Positions 1 to 10,871 of a DNA stretch of 64,000 nucleotides are shown piece after piece. The stretch is from Streptomyces albogriseolus (GTDB lineage: Bacteria; Actinomycetota; Actinomycetes; Streptomycetales; Streptomycetaceae), in assembly GCA_014650475.1 (NCBI GenBank), contig BMVA01000001.1, positions 558,001 to 622,000 of the forward strand. The letters are read 5' to 3'. The position numbers and the translations under genes were made by a program. Each line of letters starts with the position of its first letter. Within the stretch, counting starts at the first letter, position 1. The notes below the pieces were generated by a model. The model was not told the DNA's origin. It made no database searches and saw only the letters and a list, made by a program, of their open reading frames with translations.

Positions 1-2
1 GG

Positions 3-209
3 CCCGGCCCGGGGGAAGTCGACGCCCGCGAGGGTCTCATGAGCCTCGACGGCATCGAACTGCCCGAGGACGCCTCGGTGTTCCTGTGCGGTCCGCTGCC
101 CTTCATGCGCGACGTTCGCGGACAGCTGCTGCGTGCCGGGGTTCCGGCACGGCACATCCGCTACGAGGTGTTCGGCCCCGACCTGTGGCTGCCCGGCCCG
201 GCGGACTGA
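3..209 (+). CDS. C-terminal end of flavohemoprotein-type reductase (partial)
   Basis: The gene enters from the left edge and ends with TGA at 207-209; 68 codons are visible. The reading contains FLCGPLPFMRDV followed by IRYEVFGPDLWL, which matches the end of the NAD-binding subdomain of ferredoxin-NADP+-reductase-like proteins. The C-terminal FGP motif is typical of flavohemoglobin (Hmp) nitric oxide dioxygenases. The globin part, if present, lies outside the window, so a plain ferredoxin/oxygenase reductase is also possible. Confidence 0.75.
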   Translation, partial: PGPGEVDAREGLMSLDGIELPEDASVFLCGPLPFMRDVRGQLLRAGVPARHIRYEVFGPDLWLPGPAD

Positions 210-231
210 ACACCGCCGCGCCGGGGCGGGG

Positions 232-606
232 TCACGTGCCGGTCCTGGCGGCCTCGACCGCCTCCCGCACGGTGGGATGGACGTGCCGCAGCTCCGCCCC
301 GGCGTCCGCGGTGCTCAGCACGTCCCGCACCTGACCCACGTCGCGGGCCAGCAGCAGCCGGACTCCGCGGACCTTCAGCTCTCCGGCCAGCTGGTCGAGC
401 ATGCGTACGGCGCTGACGTCGATGAAGGGGACGGTCTCCGCGTCGATCACGACCGCCGTGGCTCCGTCCCGGCCGGCGGCCTTCCCCACCGTGGACCGGA
501 TCCGCTCGGCGTTGGCGAAGCAGACGTCCCCCTCGACGCGCAGCACGCCGACGATCGCCTGCTTCGCGGCACCGTCGCTCCAGCTCTCCAGCGGGGTCCT
601 GCCCAT
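232..606 (-). CDS. Free-standing STAS domain protein of SulP-transporter type
   Basis: This 124-residue protein is almost entirely one STAS domain. It starts MGRTPLESW, like the LGR.P linker that joins the membrane part of SulP anion transporters to their STAS domain. It continues with CFANAERIR (about 29-37), VVIDAETVPFIDVSAVRML and GVRLLLAR, all typical of SulP STAS rather than of SpoIIAA anti-anti-sigma factors. No membrane segment is present. It starts 6 bases after the DUF1254 stop and is probably translationally coupled to it. Either it is a stand-alone regulator or a remnant of a SulP transporter that lost its permease. Confidence 0.75.
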   Translation of the reverse strand: MGRTPLESWSDGAAKQAIVGVLRVEGDVCFANAERIRSTVGKAAGRDGATAVVIDAETVPFIDVSAVRMLDQLAGELKVRGVRLLLARDVGQVRDVLSTADAGAELRHVHPTVREAVEAARTGT

Positions 607-612
607 CCGAGG

Positions 613-2205
613 TCAGTCCACCACCTCGATCTCGCCCGGACGCCAGGTCTTGTCGAAGAAGGGACGCAGCGGGCTGTAGAGCCGCAGGACCGCGAACCAT
701 CCCCGGCCCGGCGTGGTCCGGATCCAGTTGCCCTCCGGCACGCCGTCGGGCCGGTCGGGTCCGAAGTGCACCGTGGTCGTGCCGTCCGCGCCGGAAACCG
801 CTGCCGGGGTGGGATAGGCCTGGCTGCCGGCCCGTGGGAACCGTTGCGGGGTGTCGAGCATCGACCGCGTCTGGTTGTCGTAGACGGTGACCGACCAGAA
901 CTTCGCGGCGGGGATGTCCGGTGGGAGTACCAGTCGGTAGTACCTGCCGCCGTCGAGGGCACGGCCCTCCTGATCCGCCATGGAGAACACGTACTGCGAG
1001 CCGACGCCGGGCAGTGGCGCCGTGAACGCCGGGCTGATGCCCACGCCCAGGTACCACCACCAGGACCGCAGATTGAGCTTCCGGGCGCCGTCGTTCGGGC
1101 GGAGCTCGACGCCCCTGTCGGTGATGTCCGCGGGCGGGGCCAGGAACTCGTGGCCGGACACGAGCAGGCCGTTGAGCCATTGGGAGGAGGCGCCGTAGTA
1201 GTGCGCCCCCTCGGCCGGACGCGGACGGCAGGCGAGGGTGCGGGCCGTGGCGTTGCCGACGGCGGCAGCCTCGGTGAGGATCTTCCGCATCCGCGCGTCC
1301 GGCTCGAAGGGTCTGCCCTTGACGATGCCGACCGCGGCCAGCGCACCGGCGATCTCGGGGTCGAGCGCCTCGGCCGGCTGGTCGTGCACGAGTTCGCTCG
1401 CGAGGTCGAAGTACGTCACGTCCCCGGGCGGAACGGTGTTCATGGGCAGTCCGGAGCCCTCGACGAAGCGCGGCGGGCCGGGCCTGCGCAGCGCGGCGGT
1501 CCAGGTCTCGGCGGTCCATGGCAGCGGCGGGGCCGTGCCGCCGGTGACGATCTCCCCGATGCCGGTTCCGTAGTACCCGGGGATGTAACGGTGGATGCGC
1601 AGGCCCTCCTTGATGCGCTCGACCGCCGGCTTCGGGTCGTCGCCCTCCAGGAAGGCCCGGCCGCCCAGGATGAGCCGCGTGGTGCGGGCCCGCAGCGTGA
1701 AGAACCCGCCCTCGGGAAGAGGGCCCTCGTGACCGGGCGGCACGAAGAGGTACCTGCCGCCCGCTCCCCGGTCCGGACCGGCCATGCCGGGGTCAGCGAC
1801 CCAGCGGAACCACATGTCGTTGAGAAAACAGAGGGCCAGCGGCGGCACTTCCACCACCACGGGGCCCTCGGTCAGGTCGAGGAAGGTGAGGAAGTAGACG
1901 GTGTCGGCGTTCCCGGTCAGCACGAGTGTCTTGGGATCCATGAACTCCGAGAAGAGCAGGACGTCGTGGTCCTGGATTCCGGCCTCCAGGAACCCCCGGC
2001 GGGCCGACCACAGGCTGACGCCGGAATACGCGTCGAGGAACGCGCTGACCGCGCGCACGTGGTCCACATGGTCGTAGAGGCGGTTCGCGGTCTCCTCGGT
2101 GGGCACGCCCAGCGGGAACTCCAGGGTGCCCACATGCGTCTCGACCCGCTCGGGCGTCGAGACCGACTCCATGGCCCGGGGTGAGACCTGTGCGGTGCGC
2201 TGCAA
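613..2205 (-). CDS. DUF1254/DUF1214 domain protein
   Basis: The product is 530 residues, a usual length for the two-domain DUF1254-DUF1214 family. The N-terminal half has the DUF1254 pattern (TGNADTVYFLTFLDL, then GRYLFVPPGHEG). The C-terminal half has the DUF1214 pattern (FWSVTVYDNQTRSML and GNWIRTTPGRGWFAVLRLYSPL). The biochemical function of the family is unknown. I chose the TTG at 2205 because GGAG lies 7 bases upstream; the first ATG is at 2172 and lacks a visible ribosome site. No signal peptide is obvious. The STAS gene follows closely on the same strand. Confidence 0.88.
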   Translation of the reverse strand: MQRTAQVSPRAMESVSTPERVETHVGTLEFPLGVPTEETANRLYDHVDHVRAVSAFLDAYSGVSLWSARRGFLEAGIQDHDVLLFSEFMDPKTLVLTGNADTVYFLTFLDLTEGPVVVEVPPLALCFLNDMWFRWVADPGMAGPDRGAGGRYLFVPPGHEGPLPEGGFFTLRARTTRLILGGRAFLEGDDPKPAVERIKEGLRIHRYIPGYYGTGIGEIVTGGTAPPLPWTAETWTAALRRPGPPRFVEGSGLPMNTVPPGDVTYFDLASELVHDQPAEALDPEIAGALAAVGIVKGRPFEPDARMRKILTEAAAVGNATARTLACRPRPAEGAHYYGASSQWLNGLLVSGHEFLAPPADITDRGVELRPNDGARKLNLRSWWWYLGVGISPAFTAPLPGVGSQYVFSMADQEGRALDGGRYYRLVLPPDIPAAKFWSVTVYDNQTRSMLDTPQRFPRAGSQAYPTPAAVSGADGTTTVHFGPDRPDGVPEGNWIRTTPGRGWFAVLRLYSPLRPFFDKTWRPGEIEVVD

Positions 2206-2455
2206 GGGATCGCTCCGTTCTCAGGGAGATGCCGCCCTGCCGACCATGTGCCTCATCCACCGCGGACCACCACCGCGCCTAGGCCATCGGAGGGTGCCGG
2301 GTCACCTCCCCCGTGCCCGGAGGTGTGCGGCGCCAGGACAGGGCAGAGGCATGTCGTGAAGGCGCGTCGGAGACTCGCCGGGGATGTCCGGGCGCCCTCA
2401 GCGTGGAGAGGAATCCGTTCGACGCACACAGCATTGCGGGACGCCGCACCCGCCG
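2206..2455. other. Intergenic gap with one hairpin
   Basis: This 250-base gap lies between two minus-strand genes. It holds an inverted repeat, CACCTCC at 2303-2309 and GGAGGTG at 2319-2325 with a 9-base loop, which may terminate transcription of the ferric-reductase-like gene. The promoter of the DUF1254 gene must also be here, but no convincing -10/-35 pair stands out. No coding region is supported. Confidence 0.5.
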
Positions 2456-3436
2456 TCAGTCCGTCTCCTGGGCGTGGGGAGCCGTCGCGGGCGGATGGGT
2501 CGGACGGTCCCGCCCGCCGTCACGGCCGGACACCGCGACAACGACCAGCCCCACGACGACGGCTGCGACGGCGACCCGTCCCGCCGCCCGCACCCACCAG
2601 CCCGGCAGGGCCGCGCTCCCGCCTGGCGGGCCCAGTCGTTCGGCTCGCCGGGCGGGCCGCAGCAGACGGAGCAGCAACAGCAGGGTGACCGGGAGTTGCA
2701 GCAGCCACAGCACGGTGCGCGGCCACTCCCCGTACCAGACGTTGGTCCCGTACAGCAGCGTGTGCCAGACGCTCAGCACGTACACGACGATCACGAAGCG
2801 GTGCAGGCGGCGCCAGGTGTTCGCCCCGATGCGATGCCGGACGTAGAACAGCAAACCGAGCGGAACCGCCAGGTACAGGGCGCCCTGGCCGATCGGGATG
2901 GCGACGCGGCCGGTCCCGGAGTCGTACCAGCCCGGCACGAAGGTGTCCGCGAAGGCCGCCCACACCCGCTCCGCCCAGTCCGCCTTCGTCTCGTAGCGCA
3001 CGAGTTCGGCCGCGAACATCAGCGCGTGCGCGAACATCAGCGCCATGGTCGTCAGGCTGGTGGTGCGGTGCCAGCGCTCCAGTACCTGCCGCGACACCGG
3101 CAGCCGGGCCGGGCGTGGTCCCGACAGCAGCAGCCCGAGCATGACCGTGCCCCAGGCCCACAGCAGGGCGGACCAACCGAACGCCTGGCTGAGCAGGTAC
3201 ATCCAGTAGGTGCCGGGATCGTCCATGAACGGCATCACCGCGACGGTGTCGGAGGCTCCCGATTCCATGCGCGCCCACAGGAGGGCGAACACGAGCACGG
3301 TGACCGTCACCGCCGCGCCGGCGTCGGGCAGGGCGGCCCGCAGATCGCCGCGCAGCGCGACACGGTCACCCGGAGGCCGCTGCCTTCCTGACGGGGTCAC
3401 CGCCCCGTCCTCGTCCGGCCTCACGTCCGACGTCAT
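2456..3436 (-). CDS. Ferric reductase-like transmembrane protein
   Basis: The product is about 326 residues. After a hydrophilic N-terminus come roughly six membrane segments, including VTVTVLVFALLWARM, YWMYLLSQAFGWSALLW, LERWHRTTSLTTMALMFAHALM, a segment around GALYLAVPLGLLFYV and WRRLHRFVIVVYVLSVWHTLL. Histidines spaced within the third and fifth segments (RWHRTT...FAH and RRLHRF...VWH) fit the bis-heme ligands of the ferric-reductase-like domain. There is no flavin/NAD domain, so it would need a partner. The frame is open to 3655, but that extension runs through the riboswitch on the other strand; ATG at 3436 with GGGAGG just upstream is better. Confidence 0.82.
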   Translation of the reverse strand: MTSDVRPDEDGAVTPSGRQRPPGDRVALRGDLRAALPDAGAAVTVTVLVFALLWARMESGASDTVAVMPFMDDPGTYWMYLLSQAFGWSALLWAWGTVMLGLLLSGPRPARLPVSRQVLERWHRTTSLTTMALMFAHALMFAAELVRYETKADWAERVWAAFADTFVPGWYDSGTGRVAIPIGQGALYLAVPLGLLFYVRHRIGANTWRRLHRFVIVVYVLSVWHTLLYGTNVWYGEWPRTVLWLLQLPVTLLLLLRLLRPARRAERLGPPGGSAALPGWWVRAAGRVAVAAVVVGLVVVAVSGRDGGRDRPTHPPATAPHAQETD

Positions 3437-3599
3437 CAGGGCCTCCCGGGCACGGGCCACCGCAGCGGCGGTGCTCACGTGGCGTGAGGCAACAAGTCTG
3501 GCTGATGAGAGCGTGATCGGTGGAGCCGTTATCCGGCCAGAGCAGCGATGAGAAGTGCTCGGCTCCGCACGCCGTTTCGCCGTCGGTTCGGGGGAACGT

Positions 3600-3775
3600 A
3601 GGATCGTCCGGTCATCGCCGCGACGGGAGACAGGAAGCCGGTGCGAATCCGGCACGGTCCCGCCACTGTGACCGGGGAGCGCCCCTCCGACATGCCACTG
3701 CGCATCGCGCGGGAAGGCGGAGGGAAACGTCGATCCGGGAGTCAGGACACTGGTCCGTCGCGGGCCCGTCCGAAG
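3600..3775 (+). ncRNA. Cobalamin (B12) riboswitch
   Basis: The leader of the btu operon contains the conserved cobalamin-riboswitch blocks in order: GGAAGCCGGTGCGAATCC near 3633-3650, the B12-box core GCCACTGTGACC starting at 3662, GGGAAGGCGG near 3711, and GAGTCAGGACAC near 3739. It ends about 25 bases before the first gene. In actinobacteria such elements shut off cobalamin uptake genes when adenosylcobalamin is bound, here probably by hiding the ribosome site at 3789-3793. Boundaries are approximate. Confidence 0.93.
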
Positions 3776-3800
3776 GAGCGCGGACTCCAGGAGGCTTCAC

Positions 3801-4826
3801 GTGTTCCCATTGCTCACCCCTGCCCGCACGCGCGGGTTCCTTCGTGCCACGGCCGCTGCCGTGACTCTGTCGTCCGTGCTGCTGACCACCGGGTGCGGTG
3901 CGTCCGACAGGGCCGGCGGGGACGCGGAGGCCGCCACTGCCGCGCCCGCGGGCTTCCCGGTCACCATCGACAACTGCGGTATGAAGACGACGTACGACAA
4001 GCCGCCGTCGAGGGTGGTCACCATCCACCAGCACCCGGCGGAGCTCCTGCTCGCCCTCGGCCTGAAGGACCGCCTGGTCGGCACCGCCTTCCCCGACTCG
4101 GCCGTCCTGCCCGAGCTGAGGAAGGACTACGAGGCGATCCCGGAACTGGCGGAGAGGGAACCGTCGTTTGAGAGGATCCTGGACGCCGAACCCGACTTCG
4201 TCTACGGCGGCTACGGCAGCGCCTTCGCCGAGAACGAGGGCCGCTCCCGCAAGGCGTTCGCCGACGCCGGCATCGACACCTACCTCAACCGTGAGTACTG
4301 CGGCGAGAAGCGGGTGACGATGAAGGACACCTACGACGAGATCCGCACCATCGGCACGGTCTTCGGTGTCCCGGACCGGGCCGACGAGCTGGTCGCGGAC
4401 CTCGAGGTCCGCGTCGGCAAGGCCGCCGCCGCGGTCGAGGGCGAGCCCGAGGTGTCCGTCTTCGTCTACGACAGCGGCGACAAGAGCGCCTTCACCGCGG
4501 GCGGCAAGAGCCTGGGCACCGAGCTGATCCGGCTGGCCGGCGGCGAGAACGTCTTCGCCGACCTCGACGACGTCTTCGGCGACGTCTCCTGGGAGCAGGT
4601 GGTCGAGCGCAAGCCGGAAGTCATCGCCATCTACGACTACGCTGGCGCCGGGAGCGTGAAGGAGAAGAAGGAGTTCCTGCTCTCCCAGCCCGCCCTCGCC
4701 GACGTACCGGCCGTCAGGAACAAGCGGTTCGTCGTCCTGCCCTTGACCGCCACCCTGGTCGGCATCCGCTCGGCCTACGCGGTCGAGGACCTGGCCCGCG
4801 GGCTGCACCCCGAGAGCTTCCGGTGA
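3801..4826 (+). CDS. btuF: Cobalamin ABC transporter substrate-binding lipoprotein
   Basis: The product (341 residues) is a cluster-A periplasmic-binding-type lipoprotein. The signal peptide ends in a lipobox, LLTTGC, so the mature protein should be anchored at a cysteine near residue 32. The body has the BtuF/FepB-like fold pattern (PPSRVVTIHQHPAELLLALGL, WEQVVERKPEVIAIYDYAG, VLPLTA). It starts at GTG 3801 with AGGAGG 8 bases upstream, directly after a cobalamin riboswitch, which makes a corrinoid the likely ligand. Its stop overlaps the start of the permease gene (GTGA), so the three transport genes form one operon. Confidence 0.9.
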   Translation: MFPLLTPARTRGFLRATAAAVTLSSVLLTTGCGASDRAGGDAEAATAAPAGFPVTIDNCGMKTTYDKPPSRVVTIHQHPAELLLALGLKDRLVGTAFPDSAVLPELRKDYEAIPELAEREPSFERILDAEPDFVYGGYGSAFAENEGRSRKAFADAGIDTYLNREYCGEKRVTMKDTYDEIRTIGTVFGVPDRADELVADLEVRVGKAAAAVEGEPEVSVFVYDSGDKSAFTAGGKSLGTELIRLAGGENVFADLDDVFGDVSWEQVVERKPEVIAIYDYAGAGSVKEKKEFLLSQPALADVPAVRNKRFVVLPLTATLVGIRSAYAVEDLARGLHPESFR

Positions 4827-5938
4827 ACCGGGCCGCCACCGGCACGCCCACCGGGCGGACGGTTCCACGGCGCAAGGCCACCGGGCCGGGAACACGAGGC
4901 ACGCGGTCGGCCGTCATGCTGCTGCTCCTCACCGCGTTGCTCGTCCTCTCCGCCACGGCGGGCCTCGCGATCGGCTCCGTGCACGTGCCGCCCGGCCAGG
5001 TGTGGGGCATCGTGACGCATGCTGCGGGCGCCGGCTGGCGGGAGCCGGACTGGTCACGGGCCCGGGAGACCATCGTGGTGGACGTGCGGGCGCCTCGGGT
5101 GCTGCTCGGCGCGGTCACCGGCGCCGGCCTCGCGGTCATCGGCACCGCCCTGCAGGCCCTGGTGCGCAACCCGCTCGCCGAGCCCTACCTGCTGGGCGTC
5201 TCCTCCGGGGCGTCCCTCGGCGCGGTCTCCGTGATCGTGTTCGGTGTCAGCCTCTTCGGGCCGGTCTCCCTGTCGGTGGCCGCCTTCCTGGGCGCCCTGG
5301 GCGCGCTTCTGCTCGTGTACGCCACCGCCCGCACCGGCGGACGCATCACCTCGTCGCGGCTGGTGCTGTCCGGGGTGGCGGTCGCGGCGGTGCTCACCGC
5401 GGTCCTCGATCTGCTGCTGCTCACCACCGGCCGCGGCAACGAGGCGCGCGCTGTCCTCGCCTGGACCCTCGGCGGTCTCGGCGGCGTCAGCTGGGGCACG
5501 CTGTGGCTGCCGAGCACGGCCCTGGTGTTCGGTCTCGGCGTCCTCATGGCGCAGGCACGCAACCTGAACCTGCTGCTGGCCGGCGAGGAGGCGGCGACCA
5601 CGATGGGGCTGGACGTGGCCCGGTTCCGCGCCCGGCTGTTCGTCCTGCTCTCCCTCGTCACGGGCGTGCTGGTCGCGGCGGCCGGGCCGATCGGCTTCGT
5701 CGGCCTGATGATGCCGCACATCGTGCGCCTGTTCGTCGGTGGCGACCACCGCCGGGTCCTGCCGACGGCGGCACTCGGCGGAGCGGTCTTCCTCATCTGG
5801 GCCGACATCGCCGCACGGACGATCGCCGCGCCGATGGAGATACCCGTCGGCGTCCTCACGGCCCTGTGCGGCGGGCCGTTCTTCCTGTGGCTGATGCGCA
5901 GGGACGCCCGGCGCGGCACCGACCGAGGAGGGGCATGA
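4823..5938 (+). CDS. btuC: Cobalamin ABC transporter permease
   Basis: This 371-residue protein is a FecCD/BtuC-type permease with about ten membrane helices. Diagnostic stretches are VRAPRVLLGAVTGAGLAVIGTALQ, NPLAEPYLLGVSSGASLGAV, and the coupling-helix region GPIGFVGLMMPHIVRLFVGGDHR that contacts the ATPase. It begins at GTG 4823, overlapping the btuF stop by 4 bases, and ends in an ATGA overlap with the ATPase gene. The overlaps and the upstream riboswitch assign it to cobalamin import. Confidence 0.92.
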   Translation: MNRAATGTPTGRTVPRRKATGPGTRGTRSAVMLLLLTALLVLSATAGLAIGSVHVPPGQVWGIVTHAAGAGWREPDWSRARETIVVDVRAPRVLLGAVTGAGLAVIGTALQALVRNPLAEPYLLGVSSGASLGAVSVIVFGVSLFGPVSLSVAAFLGALGALLLVYATARTGGRITSSRLVLSGVAVAAVLTAVLDLLLLTTGRGNEARAVLAWTLGGLGGVSWGTLWLPSTALVFGLGVLMAQARNLNLLLAGEEAATTMGLDVARFRARLFVLLSLVTGVLVAAAGPIGFVGLMMPHIVRLFVGGDHRRVLPTAALGGAVFLIWADIAARTIAAPMEIPVGVLTALCGGPFFLWLMRRDARRGTDRGGA

Positions 5939-6720
5939 CCGCGACCGAACTGAGCGTCGACGGTGTCACGCTCACCGCCGGAGCACGCCACCTGGTGCGC
6001 GACGTCTCCCTGACCGCCCGCCCGGGCGAGACCATCGGACTCGTCGGCCCCAACGGCAGCGGGAAGTCCAGCCTTCTGCGCACCGTCTACCGCGTCCTGC
6101 GCCCCGACGCCGGCCGGGTCCGGGTCGACGGCGAGGACGCCTGGGCACTGCCGGTGCGGCAACTGGCCCGCACCGTGGCGGCGGTGGTGCAGGACTCGGC
6201 AGCCGACTTCGACCTCGCCGTCCGCGAGGTCGTCGCCATGGGCCGCACCCCGCACAAACGGCTCCTCGCCGGCGACACCCCCGAGGACGCCGAACTCATC
6301 GACTCCGCACTCCTCGCCGTCGACGCCCTCCACCTGGCCGACCGTCCCTTCGACCGGCTCTCCGGGGGCGAACGCCGGCGCGTCCTCATCGCACGCGCCC
6401 TCGCCCAGCAGCCCACCCTCCTCGTCCTCGACGAACCCACCAACCACCTCGACATCCGCCATCAGCTGTCCGTGCTCGGCACTCTGCGCCGCCTGCCCGC
6501 CACCGTGCTGCTCGCCCTGCACGACCTCAACCTGGCCGCCTACTACTGCGACCGCCTCTACGTCCTGCACGACGGTGAGGTGACCGCCTGCGGCCCGCCC
6601 GCCGAGATCCTCACCCCTGGGTTGCTGGCCGAGGTGTACGGGGTTGCGGCGGAAGTCACCACCCATCCGCGCACGGGCGCCCCGCAGGTGACGTTCCTCC
6701 CCGAGGAGCCACGCGGGTGA
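5935..6720 (+). CDS. btuD: Cobalamin ABC transporter ATP-binding protein
   Basis: The product is 261 residues with every ABC ATPase signature: Walker A GPNGSGKSS (38-46), Q-loop near 86, signature LSGGE (142-146), Walker B LLVLDEPT (162-169) and the H-loop in LALHDLNLA. The helical region VREVVAMGRTPHKRLL is typical of FepC/BtuD-class ATPases. ATG 5935 overlaps the btuC stop. It is the last gene of the riboswitch-controlled operon and ends directly before a strong hairpin. Confidence 0.92.
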   Translation: MTATELSVDGVTLTAGARHLVRDVSLTARPGETIGLVGPNGSGKSSLLRTVYRVLRPDAGRVRVDGEDAWALPVRQLARTVAAVVQDSAADFDLAVREVVAMGRTPHKRLLAGDTPEDAELIDSALLAVDALHLADRPFDRLSGGERRRVLIARALAQQPTLLVLDEPTNHLDIRHQLSVLGTLRRLPATVLLALHDLNLAAYYCDRLYVLHDGEVTACGPPAEILTPGLLAEVYGVAAEVTTHPRTGAPQVTFLPEEPRG

Positions 6721-6722
6721 AG

Positions 6723-6755
6723 GAGGGTCACCGCCCGGTACGGGCGGTGACCCTC
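6723..6755. terminator. Bidirectional terminator between btuD and the xylanase gene
   Basis: A perfect 15-bp inverted repeat (6723-6737 and 6741-6755) with a 3-base loop sits between the two convergent genes. Streptomyces terminators often lack a long U tract, so such a stem can serve both directions. Confidence 0.85.
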
Positions 6756-6775
6756 ACGTTCGTCGGGATGGTGGA

Positions 6776-8694
<1,919 letters not shown>

Positions 8695-10167
8695 ATGTGG
8701 CTTCGCCACACCCTTCCGGTCCGTTCCAGACGTTTACTCGGTGTCCTCGCTCCCCTGCTGCTGCTCGCCACCTTCCTCGGCGCCCAGCCCGCCGAGGCCG
8801 CGACCGTGGACACCAACGCCTCGTACGTGCTGGTCAACCGCAACAGCGGCAAGGCGCTGGACGTGTACAACCTGGCCACGAGCGACGGCGCCCGGATCAC
8901 CCAGTGGTCGAGGAACGACCAGGCGCAGCAGCAGTGGCGGTTCGTCGACTCCGGGAACGGCTACTACCGCATCAAGTCCGTCCACTCCGGCAAGGTGCTG
9001 GACGTCTACAACTGGTCCACCGCGAACGGCGGTTCGATTGTCCAGTGGTCCGACCTGAACGCCGCCAACCAGCAGTGGCGGCTGGCCGACAGCCCGGACG
9101 GCCACGTACGCCTCATCTCCCGCCACAGCGGCAAGGCCCTCGAGGTGCAGGGCGCCTCCACCGCCGACAACGCCAACGTCGTCCAGTACGACGACTGGGG
9201 CGGGACCAACCAGCAGTGGCAGCTCGTCAAGGTCGGCTCGGACCCGGGGAACCCGGGCTCCTGCGACCTGCCGTCGAGCTACCGCTGGAGCTCCACCGGC
9301 GCCCTGGCGCAGCCCCGGCAGGGATGGGTGTCGCTCAAGGACTTCACCGTCGCCCCCTACAACGGCAAGCAGCTCGTCTACGCGACCACGCACGACACCG
9401 GGACGCGCTGGGGTTCGATGAACTTCGGTCTGTTCGGGGCCTGGTCGGAGATGGCCTCCGCCAGCCAGAACGCGATGAACAACTCGACGGTCGCGCCCAG
9501 CCTCTTCTACTTCGCGCCGAAGAACATCTGGGTGCTGGCCTACCAGTGGGGAGGCACCGCCTTCTCCTACCGGACGTCGACCGACCCCACCAACCCCAAC
9601 GGCTGGTCGTCCGAGCAGGTGCTGTTCTCCGGGAGCATCTCCGGCTCCGGAACGGGACCCATCGACCAGACCCTCATCGGTGACGGCACGAACATGTACC
9701 TGTTCTTCGCCGGCGACAACGGCAAGATCTACCGGGCGAGCATGCCGATCGGGAACTTCCCCGGCAGCTTCGGCTCGACCTCGACCGTGGTCATGAGCGA
9801 CACGACGAACAACCTGTTCGAAGCCCCGCAGGTGTACAAGCTGCAGGGCCAGAACCGCTACCTCATGATCGTCGAGGCGATCGGTTCGCAGGGCCGGTAC
9901 TTCCGCTCGTTCACCGCGACCAGCCTGGGCGGCACCTGGACGCCCCAGGCCGCGACCGAGAGCAATCCCTTCGCCGGCAAGGCCAACAGCGGCGCCACCT
10001 GGACGAACGACATCAGTCACGGCGAGCTGCTGCGGACCAGCGCCGACCAGACGATGACCGTCGACCCCTGCAACCTGCAGCTGCTGTACCAGGGCCGCAG
10101 CCCCAACTCCGGAGGTGACTACGGCCTGCTGCCCTACCGCCCGGGCCTGCTGACCCTGCAGCGCTGA
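8695..10167 (+). CDS. Secreted alpha-L-arabinofuranosidase, CBM13 plus GH62
   Basis: The 490-residue enzyme removes arabinose side chains from arabinoxylan. It has a signal peptide (to about residue 37), an N-terminal ricin-like CBM13 (about 42-180, with three QQW repeats) and a GH62 catalytic domain from about 190 ([29 protein letters not shown]). GH62 landmarks include [27 protein letters not shown] and the late SHGELLR. ATG 8695 follows AAGGAGG by 7 bases. Codon 14, in the signal peptide, is the rare TTA, so translation may require the developmental tRNA bldA. It is divergent from the GH10 xylanase gene. Confidence 0.94.
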   Translation: MWLRHTLPVRSRRLLGVLAPLLLLATFLGAQPAEAATVDTNASYVLVNRNSGKALDVYNLATSDGARITQWSRNDQAQQQWRFVDSGNGYYRIKSVHSGKVLDVYNWSTANGGSIVQWSDLNAANQQWRLADSPDGHVRLISRHSGKALEVQGASTADNANVVQYDDWGGTNQQWQLVKVGSDPGNPGSCDLPSSYRWSSTGALAQPRQGWVSLKDFTVAPYNGKQLVYATTHDTGTRWGSMNFGLFGAWSEMASASQNAMNNSTVAPSLFYFAPKNIWVLAYQWGGTAFSYRTSTDPTNPNGWSSEQVLFSGSISGSGTGPIDQTLIGDGTNMYLFFAGDNGKIYRASMPIGNFPGSFGSTSTVVMSDTTNNLFEAPQVYKLQGQNRYLMIVEAIGSQGRYFRSFTATSLGGTWTPQAATESNPFAGKANSGATWTNDISHGELLRTSADQTMTVDPCNLQLLYQGRSPNSGGDYGLLPYRPGLLTLQR

Positions 10168-10191
10168 GAAGCCCTGTTCCGAGGGGGAGCC

Positions 10192-10231
10192 GGTGCGGCG
10201 GGTTCCGGTGTCATGCCGGACCCGCCGCACC
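10192..10231. terminator. Hairpin terminator between GH62 and TetR genes
   Basis: GGTGCGGCGGGT at 10192-10203 pairs with ACCCGCCGCACC at 10220-10231, extended inside by TCCGG/CCGGA. It lies between convergent genes and overlaps the last codons of the tetR-type gene. Confidence 0.7.
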
Positions 10232-10810
10232 GCTGCGCGGACCGAGGCAGCGGCGCACCAGGTCCAGCGTGCGCCCGGTGACCGTGTCGAGCGGGGCGCC
10301 GCCGTCCACCGCGGCCAGGGCCGTGTGGAGCATCCCGGCGATCAGGTCCGCGGTGAGGGCGGGCTCGGGGACGCCGAGCTCCCGGACGGCCGCGCGGAAC
10401 GGCTCGACCTGCTCCAGGTGGAGCTCGACCAGACGCTCCTGGCAGGCGGGCGGCAGACCGGCGTTCATGAGCGCGGCGGCCGGCCGGTGGGCGCCTTCGG
10501 CGCCCAGGCGCAGGCTTTCCCGGAAGAACGCCTCGACCCGCTCCACCGGGCCCTTGGCGGTGGCCATGGCGCGGGCGAGTGCCTCGTTGGACCGCCGGAA
10601 GGCCTCCTCGGTGACGGTGGCCAGCAGGGCCGCCGAGGAGTCGAAGTACTGGTACACGCTGGAGCGCGCCAGGCCCGCGCGGGCGCCGACCGACGCCGGG
10701 GTGACGGCGGCGGCGCCCTCGGTCACCAGGATGTCGATCGCCGCGCCGATCAGCGCCTCACGCTGATGCGCACGGTGTTCGGCGACGGTGGCGGCGTTGA
10801 TCTTCGGCAT
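10211..10810 (-). CDS. TetR family regulator of the adjacent ABC transporter
   Basis: The product is 199 residues. Its N-terminus is a TetR HTH (REALIGAAIDILVTEG, then ASVGARAGLARSSVYQYFDSSAALL). The C-terminal half is a diverse ligand-binding domain. It is the third gene of a minus-strand cluster, permease-ATPase-regulator. Twin operator-like repeats in front of the permease gene (12780-12829) suggest it represses the whole cluster, including itself. The inducing ligand is unknown. Confidence 0.88.
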   Translation of the reverse strand: MPKINAATVAEHRAHQREALIGAAIDILVTEGAAAVTPASVGARAGLARSSVYQYFDSSAALLATVTEEAFRRSNEALARAMATAKGPVERVEAFFRESLRLGAEGAHRPAAALMNAGLPPACQERLVELHLEQVEPFRAAVRELGVPEPALTADLIAGMLHTALAAVDGGAPLDTVTGRTLDLVRRCLGPRSGAAGPA

Positions 10811-10871
10811 GCGGGCGGGACTCCTGGCAGACGGACGGGGCCGGGCGGCGCGGCGCCGGCCGCCGCCCGGT

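Noticed and set aside
133-2184. Long plus-strand open frame over the STAS and DUF1254 genes
   Set aside because: No recognisable motif, and it is antisense to two genes with clear family patterns.
3437-3655. N-terminal extension of the ferric-reductase-like protein
   Set aside because: It would be encoded opposite the cobalamin riboswitch and lacks hydrophobic or conserved sequence; ATG 3436 has a good ribosome site.
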